This document shows, piece after piece, positions 57,701 to 64,000 of a stretch of DNA of 64,000 nucleotides. This stretch comes from Vanilla planifolia (taxonomy: Eukaryota; Streptophyta; Magnoliopsida; Asparagales; Orchidaceae), in contig CM043877.1 in NCBI GenBank assembly GCA_023846275.1, positions 14,739,107-14,803,106 on the forward strand, in the 5' to 3' direction. The notes under the pieces are model-generated. The model was not told where the DNA came from. It worked only from the letters and a program-made list of their open reading frames with translations, and made no database searches. The position numbers and the translations under genes were made by a program. Within the stretch, counting starts at the first letter, position 1, and each line of letters begins with the position of its first letter.

Positions 57701-58910
57701 AAAGAAATGAGTTAAAATATCACCGATGCCATCATCTGTGGTAATATTCTCCCCCTTATCATCCTTCATACACATAATTCTATTGTTGCGCCACCTAGTT
57801 GTTGCTGCAACATGAAAAAACTGTGTATTCTGGTCACCAAGTTGAGCCCACTTAATTTTTGCACATTGCCACCACCATCTTTCCTCTAGTGCACTTTTCT
57901 TATGAAGTTCAGTTATAAGCTGGCCAAGGGCAGCACTTTCCTCAACATCCAGTCCCACACTCAACTCTTTCATTTGAAGGGAGTTGATTCTACTTTCCAG
58001 CTCCTTGTTTCTTTTAATAAGTCCCCTCATTTCCCTTCTGCTCTTGTTTCGGAGAGCAACCAAGGCCCTGCGAAATCTAATGGAAAGTCCTTCCATTCGA
58101 TTTCCACGAGTGCCCCTTTTCCATGCTTGCATCATCACCCCCGTAGAATGCGGGGAATCTAACCAAGTACTCTCGAATTATATCCTTATGTTCTCCGCAA
58201 TTTGCTGCTGCCTTCCTCCCAAATTTATCAGCAACGGACAGTGGTCCGAACCAATCCGGGAGAGTTGAGTGATTGTGGTAGTTGGAAACACCTGCACACC
58301 ATGAGTATTCATCAATACTCTGTCCAATCTCTCCCAAATGCGTGCTCCCCCCAACCATTGCACCAGGTGTAAATGTTTCCAATAAACCTCAAATCCTCCA
58401 GTTGTAGGTCATGGATCAATTCGGAGAACTCAATTTGACCTTGCCCATGGATGAATTTTTTCCCCCACGTTTCTCATCTTGAGATATAACTAAGTTAAAA
58501 TCTCCTGCAATAATCAAAGGCTCGTTTGTCTTGGCTTCATCTCTTAAAAAATCTCATACGAGTCTTCTTTTGTGAACCTCCTTTGGAGCGTATACAAAGC
58601 AGCAATTCATCAATTCACCGCCCGAATGCGTAATCTGAACAGACATCACATGCAGAGAGCTCCTGAGAGGTTTGAGTGTTATCCAATTCCTCCACAAAAC
58701 AATAATACCTGCAGACTTCCCAGCTGAAGGCTGTATCTCGTACAATCAGTCCCTTCCCAAGAGCACGTCAGCTTCTTTACAACTGAAACTCTGCACCCTG
58801 GTTTCCACTAACGCAACTGCAGCCACATTCTGATCTCTTACAAATCTTTGCAGATATAGTCTAGATTTTCTGTCTCTGATTCCTCTGATATTCCATATAG
58901 CAATCTTCAT
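54800..58910 (-). pseudogene. LINE A ORF2: endonuclease-RT-RNase H, broken
   Basis: Begins MKIAIWNIRGIRDRKSRLYL near 58910, the start of the APE-type endonuclease. Further endonuclease motifs are VALVETRV, VYAPKE, AGDFNLV and GSDHCPLLIN. The reverse transcriptase frame 58138-56570 is open for 522 residues, with LGDQNTQFFH, RPISLCNTIYKVVAKILVER, ISPEQGAFIPGRAISDN, MAIKIDMEQAYDRV, GLKQGFPLSPYLF and the catalytic LLYADDIMMY. Then come SHIIAHCVVPKGVID (56536-56195), a zf-RVT-like part (WRLKVAPRVHVFVWRIIW, 55864 onward) and an RNase H-like domain (WLLINCDTAV ... EAMETLAI) ending with STADWVARAAR near 54880. Breaks include an in-frame TGA at 58556-58554 and frame changes near 58380, 56550, 56180, 55900 and 55060. 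Confidence 0.93.
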
Positions 58911-58958
58911 AATAGATTGTATAACGCAGTCCCCAAACAGTTCCCAAAACAATAGCAA

Positions 58959-60831
58959 TCACTGCCCCGCACACACAGAGAATTCATCCGATCCGCAGCG
59001 ACCTCCGCACAGCCGCACAGAGGCGTAACACCAAAGCACCCCACCATGGCCACCACAAGCACCTAGCCTCTTAACCATGGGCACCACAACACTCTCGAGA
59101 AAACACACTGTCACCTGCAGTTTATAACAGCTAACCCAAGAAGGAGATTTGCACTGCACGAAGTGCAGGCAGGAAGCGGCCTCCCCGTCACGCCTTTCCT
59201 GAGGTACATCATCGGCATATACGTCATCCTCAATAATAGATAACACAATATTTTTCCCTTTAGTCGCATCACTGATCAGAAATTCAGCAGGTTGACTTCC
59301 AACAGAAGGTTGATTTGTCACCGCCACCTCGCTCATATTCCTTGAGCTGTTGTGAGCCCAAACCCTCCTATTGCTCTCCTGCCCACGTAGAGCTGATAGG
59401 CTCCTCCTTCTTACACCATTTCGCTCACAGTCATCGTAGCTTCCACGACTCCTAGGCACCTCCCTCAATGCAGGGTTATCCTATTTGGGGCCTTCACTTC
59501 TTCAACCATTTGCAAAGAGTCTTCGGCGCCTTGGCTGGACGAGCATCCATGGTCCAAGACCCGCCTTCACTGAACTTTCATCAGCATTCTGAACATGAAC
59601 CATGTCCAACTTGTCAGGCATACCCTGTGGCAAATGTCTTGCCTTCCCATCCACGATCACCTGTACGGTACAGCCATCAATAACATGCGGTTCATGCACC
59701 TACGAGGGCGCGGTAGTGTGCACATCTGCATCAACAGGCGTGCGCATAGTTGATGGTCCATCCATAGTGACATGCGCAGGCGCAAGCGCCAAGCCAACTG
59801 TCGGGGGGGGGGGGGGGCTGTTACGAAATTATGCATGCTACCATGCAGAGGGCCATGCACAGGCGCGGCCACCATAGGTTCAGTCACAGTAGTGCAGTTT
59901 GGCACAGGAAGTGATTTTGGTTCCATAGCAGGCTTAGGATCATACTTACATTGCTTTGCGCATGACCAACATGGCCACATGAGAAACACATCCTCGGTAG
60001 ACCTTCATATTCAAATGGCTGAAAGGTCCTACCCAGTTCACCACATAGCCACATTCCGGGTTTCAATAGTTTAGACAAATCGATTCTAACGCAGACCCGG
60101 GCAAAGGACGTCCGTTGCAGGTTGCCCGTTCATCCGTTGAGTAAAAAGGGTTCTCCAATCGTCTTTGCGATCCTAATGATGTTCTCGACATCCCAAACTG
60201 GCGCACACATGGCCTTTTTCGCATTCGGATGGAAATCAGGGGTCCAGATGTCCAAACCCATGGCTTGTCCCGCAACTTGCCAGGGTCCTCCAAGCCAAAC
60301 CATGTTTCTATCATCAATAGTATCGAAATGCAAACAAAAACATCCTGATGTTAACTCCAGGATCCGAAAATCTTTAAGATGTCCTCAGCACCTTATTAAT
60401 AGCCGCGCTATCACATGGAAGGGAAGAGTATTTCCGTAAACACGTCCCACAAGATCAAATTGGTGAAAGTTTTTGCGACGAACCGCTGCCTCAGCCGACA
60501 TAATTACTGCATCATTCTCAAAGTAATCGGGCATAGCTGCCGCACGTTCCTTTATATCTATAAGCGCTGGCTTGACAAAAGATGAAACACCTCCCCTATT
60601 CCAAGTGTTGTTTGCAGTAAGAGCTTCCTTGAAGTTGACTTTAGGCCCCAAACCAGCATTATCATCCCCTAAAGACCGAGTCTCATTCACATTATTTGCC
60701 TTAACGCCACATGGTGAGTTCATGGGAGCATCAACGTCTAGCCCATGCGCGTGCGCGCTCGGCGATTTCAGCAAGGTAGCACTGCACATAGTCAAGTCAT
60801 CATCCTTTGCATCGATTACAGCCACGACCAT
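58959..60831 (-). pseudogene. LINE A ORF1 (RNA-binding protein), broken
   Basis: Starts MVVAVIDAKDDDLT at 60831. A DUF4283-like domain follows (DLVGRVYGNTLPFHVIARLL, then CLHFDTIDDRNMVWLGGPW), then a CCHC knuckle CFSCGHVGHA whose last Cys is lost by a deletion, then the acidic/basic tail with EGLGPWMLVQPRR. The frame is broken between 60385 and 60333 and again around 60078, 59989 and 59500. A run of 15 G (59803-59817) lies in it, a likely slippage or assembly-sensitive site. In the family ORF1 coats the element RNA. The last open piece ends at 58959, just before ORF2. Confidence 0.88.
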
Positions 60832-60842
60832 TTTTGTCTTTC

Positions 60843-62239
60843 GTCAAGCCAGCGCTTATAGATATAAAGGAACGTGCGGCAGCTACGCCCGATTACTTTG
60901 AGAATGATGGAGTCATCATGTCGGCTGAGGCAGCAACCCGTCGCAGAAACTTTCACCAATTTGATCTTGTTGGACGTGTTTACGGAAATACTCTTCCCTT
61001 CCATGTGATCGTGCAGCTATTGGTAAGGTGCTGGGGACATCTTAAAAATTTTCGGGTCCTTCACTTAACATCAAGATGTTTTTGTTTGCATTTTGACACT
61101 ATCAATGATAGAAACATGGTTTGGCTTAGAGGACCCTAGCAAGTTGTGGGACAAGCCATGGGTTTGGACATCTGGACCCCAGATTTCCATCCGAATGTGA
61201 AAAAGGTCATGTGTGCGCCTGCGCTTCCTCTCATCTATTGGGATGTCGAGAACATCATTAGAATCGCAAAGACGATTGGAGAACCATTTTTACTCGACGG
61301 CTGGATGGGCGATCTGCAACTAACATCCTTTGCCCGGGTTTGCGTTAGAATCGATTTGTCTAAACCATTAAAACCCGGAATGTGGCTATGTGGTGAACTG
61401 GGTAGGACCTTTCAGCCATTTGAATATGAAGGACTACCGAGGATGTGTTTCTCATGCGGCCATGTTGGTCATGCTGCGGGGCAATGCAAGTATGATCCTA
61501 AGTCTGCTATGGAACCAAAATCACGTTCTGCGCCAAGCTGCACAATTGTGACTGAATCTATGGTAGCCGCGCCTGTGCTTGGCCCTCTGCATGGTAGCAC
61601 GCATGCTTTCGTAACAGCTCCCCAGCATTTGGCTTAGTGAGTGCGCCTACGCACGCTACTGTGGCAGGGCCATCATCTGTGCGCGTGCCTGTTGATGTAG
61701 ATGTGCACACTACCGTGCCCTCGCAGTTGCATGAACCGCACGCTGCTGATGGCTACACCGGGCAGGTGACTGTGGATGGGGTGGGGGAAGGATGTTTGCC
61801 ACGGGATGTGCCTGACAAGTTGGACATGGATCATTGTCAGAACGCTGAGGAAAATTCAACGAAGGAGGGCCTTGGACCATGGATGCTCGTGCAGCCAAGG
61901 CGTCAAAGACTCTTTGCAAATGGACAAAGAGGTGAAGGCCTCAAACAGGATAACCCTACATCGAGGGAGGTTCCTAGGAGTCGTGGAAGCTACGATGGCC
62001 GTGGGCGAAATGGTGCAAGGAGGAGTTTATCAGTTGTGCGTGGGCAGGAGAGCAATAGGAGGGTTTGGGCTCGCAACAACTCAAGGAACAGGAGCGAGGT
62101 GGCGGTGACAAATCAACTTTCCGTTGGAAGTCAACCTGCAGACATTCTAATCAGTGAGGCGACTAAGGGGAAAAATATGGTGCAATCTACTATTGAGGAT
62201 GACGTATATGCTTATGATGTATCCCAGGCAAGGCGTTGA
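60843..62239 (+). pseudogene. LINE B ORF1 (truncated)
   Basis: Starts in the middle of the protein and shows the DUF4283-like domain (FDLVGRVYGNTLPFHVI, HFDTINDRNMVWLRGP), a stop near 61137, then MGLDIWTPDFHP and a complete CCHC zinc knuckle CFSCGHVGHAAGQC (about 61450-61490; spacing CX2CX4HX4C). After a stop at about 61635 a 200-residue frame (61637-62239) carries EGLGPWMLVQPRRQRLFANG and an Arg/Ser/Asn-rich tail. The intact knuckle here shows what copy A has lost. Functionally it is an RNA-binding coat protein remnant. Confidence 0.88.
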
Positions 62240-62455
62240 AGGGGGGTTGCTCCTCGCCTGCACTTCGTGAAGTGCAGATCTCCTTCTTGGGTGAGTTGTA
62301 AATTGCAGGCGACAGTGAGTATTCCCAGGCGTGTTGTGGTGGCCATGGTTAAGAGGCTAAGTGCTTGCTGCGGCCATGATGGGGCGCTTAGGCCTTGGCT
62401 TCTGCGCAGTGCGTGGAGGTCGTTGTGGATCGGCCGAATTCTCTGTAAAGAATGC

Positions 62456-64000
62456 AGCCGTAAAGAAGCTGACATGCTCTTAAGAAGGGATTGGCTTTAT
62501 GAGATACAGCCTTCAGCTGGAAAGACTGCGGGCATTGTTGTTTTATGGAGGAATTGGCTGTCACTCAAGCTTCTCAGGAGCTCTCTGCATGTGATGTCTG
62601 TTCAGATTACACATCCAGGCGATAAACTGATTAATTGTTGCTTTGTATACGCTCCAAAGGAGGTCCACAAAAGGAGATTCGTATGAGATTTTTTAAGAGA
62701 CGAAGCCAAGACAAGCGTGCCTCTTATTATTGCTGGTGATTTTAACTTAGTTATGTCTTAAGATGAGAAACGTAGGGGAAAAAAATTCATCCATGGGCAA
62801 GGTCAAATTGAGTTCTCCGAATTGATCCATGATCTTCAACTGGAGGATTTGGGGTTTATTGGAAACATTTACACTTGGTGCAACGGCTGATCGGGGGGGA
62901 GCACGTATATGGGAGAGACTGGACAGAGTATTGATGAATACTCATGGTGTGCAGGCGTTTCCAACTACCACAATCACTCAACTCTCCCGGATTGGTTCGG
63001 ACCACTGTCCGTTGCTGATAAATTTGGGGGGAAGGCAGCAGCAAATTGCGGAGAACATAAGGATACAATTCGAGAGTACTTGGTTAGATTCCCCGCATTC
63101 TACGGGGGTGATGATGCAAGCATGGAAAAGGGGCACTCGTGGAAATCGAATGGAAGGACTTTCCATTAGATTTCGCAGGGCCTTGGTTGCTCTCCGAAAC
63201 AAGAGCAGAAGGGAAATGAGGGGACTTATTAAAAGAAACAAGGAGCTGGAAAGTAGAATCAACTCCCTTCAAATAAAAGAGTCGAGTGTGGGATTGGATG
63301 TCGAGGAAAGTGCTGCCCTTGGCCAGCTTATAACTGAATTTCTTAAGAAAAGTGCACTAGAGGAAAGATGGTGGTGACAACGTGCAAAAGTACATTGGGC
63401 TCAACTGGGGACCAGAACACGGTTTTTCCATGCTGCAGCAACAACTAGGTGGCATAACAACCGAATTATGTGTATGAAGGATGATAAGTGGGAGACTATT
63501 ACTTCAGCTGATGGCATTGGTGATATTTTGACCCATTTCTTTGATGCAAAATGGAGCAATCACATAGCGGCCTCTCCCCTTCAACATTTCTCACCACGCG
63601 CATGCCTCTCGGATGTTCAAGCGCGCATGCTTACTCTTAGGGTCACAGAGGAGATCATTTGTGCAATTAGGGCCCTTGGGAAAAATAAGGCACCTGGGAT
63701 TGACAGGATCACTGCCGAGTTCTTACAGGGCTACCGTGACATCACTCAAGAAGATATTGTGTGGCGGTTCTGGAGTTTTTTGAGACAAAGCAAATGCCTA
63801 TATCTTGGAAAGACACATTAATTATTCTTATTCCTAAGAAGCAAGGAGATAATAAGCCCGATCAGTTTCGGCCAATCAGCTTATGCAACACGATCTACAA
63901 AGTGGTTGCCAAGGTCCTTGTGGAGAGACTCAAGGTAGTTATGCCATATATTATTTCACAAGAACAAGGTGCATTTCTCCCTGGTCGAGCAATTTCATAT
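62456..64000 (+). pseudogene. LINE B ORF2 (partial, deleted start)
   Basis: Joins copy A homology at KEADMLLRRDWLYEIQPSAG; the ORF2 start and first endonuclease motif are missing through a deletion at about 62445-62455. Remaining motifs are VYAPKEVHKRR, AGDFNLVMS, RIGSDHCPLLIN, NKSRREMRGLIKRNKELESR, FFHAAATTRW, GKNKAPGID, RPISLCNTIYKVVAKVLVER and ISQEQGAFLPGR. The in-frame TGA at 62684-62686 sits at exactly the same codon as in copy A. Other breaks lie near 62760, 62880, 63377 and 63780. The rest is outside the window. Confidence 0.92.

Larger units (their letters stand above)
54755..60835 (-). mobile_element. L1-type LINE copy A (minus strand, about 6.1 kb)
   Basis: A near-complete plant L1 read from right to left: ORF1 (DUF4283-type domain, zinc knuckle), then ORF2 with endonuclease, reverse transcriptase, zf-RVT-like segment and C-terminal RNase H-like domain. 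The 3' end is placed near 54755, where the coding strand has an aataaa-type signal; no long A tail is seen. The 5' end directly abuts LINE copy B, which points the other way. Several frameshifts and stops show it is inactive, but domains remain easy to read, so it is fairly young. Confidence 0.93.
60838..64000 (+). mobile_element. L1-type LINE copy B (plus strand, 5' truncated, runs off window)
   Basis: The same family as copy A in opposite orientation. It begins within ORF1 at SFVKPALIDIKERAA, lacking the first ~75 residues seen in copy A, so it is 5' truncated. ORF1, endonuclease and the first half of the reverse transcriptase are present up to the window end (ISQEQGAFLPGRAIS). It is close to copy A, from roughly 88-92% to about 99% by region. 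It carries a ~190-bp deletion over the ORF2 start and several frame breaks, so it is inactive. Confidence 0.93.

Noticed and set aside
54755-64000. Twin priming as explanation for the inverted LINE pair
   Set aside because: Twin priming gives non-overlapping inverted and sense parts of one element. Here both copies contain the same ORF1 and ORF2 segments.

Overview
This window is nuclear DNA of a flowering plant. Spliced host genes with GT-AG introns sit in very AT-rich spacer, with plant L1-type LINEs and one nuclear insert of plastid DNA. GC-rich first and last exons beside AT-rich internal exons hint at a monocot; I cannot name the species. Three host genes, all on the + strand, were rebuilt exon by exon from protein homology and splice-site phase: RPS3A (40S ribosomal protein eS1, 7 coding exons, 3978-12832), a plant-type phosphoenolpyruvate carboxylase (10 coding exons, 15388-27887) and a plastid-type MurA, UDP-N-acetylglucosamine 1-carboxyvinyltransferase (6 coding exons, 31211-48782).

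Layout. 1-3850 is spacer with a GC-rich island holding a 42-bp minisatellite and a LINE ORF1 fragment. RPS3A has a textbook ribosomal-protein promoter (site II, TATA, telo-box) and a 7.6-kb third intron filled by a decayed minus-strand LINE. The endonuclease/linker part of that LINE is tandemly multiplied and interrupted by a plastid rpoB fragment. PEPC follows after about 2.5 kb, with a (GA)n tract and TATA box upstream. About 3.3 kb of AT-rich spacer separates it from MurA. MurA keeps every MurA active-site residue I could place and carries a plastid-transit-like N terminus; its fourth intron is about 14.85 kb. From 54.75 kb to the end lie two copies of one L1 family arranged head to head: copy A on the minus strand and copy B on the plus strand, running off the window.

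The host genes do not form a pathway. RPS3A serves cytosolic translation, PEPC makes oxaloacetate from PEP, and MurA would use PEP for the first committed step of peptidoglycan precursor synthesis, presumably in plastids. MurA is the most interesting gene, because flowering plants are generally described as having an incomplete peptidoglycan pathway. Its coding sequence looks intact except that the exon 1/exon 2 junction is one base out of phase with canonical splice sites. Other notable structures are the rpoB insert bracketed by a ~335-bp direct duplication, the large LINE inverted repeat, an in-frame TGA shared by both LINE copies, and a 360-bp duplication in MurA that carries a dead copy of the end of exon 2.
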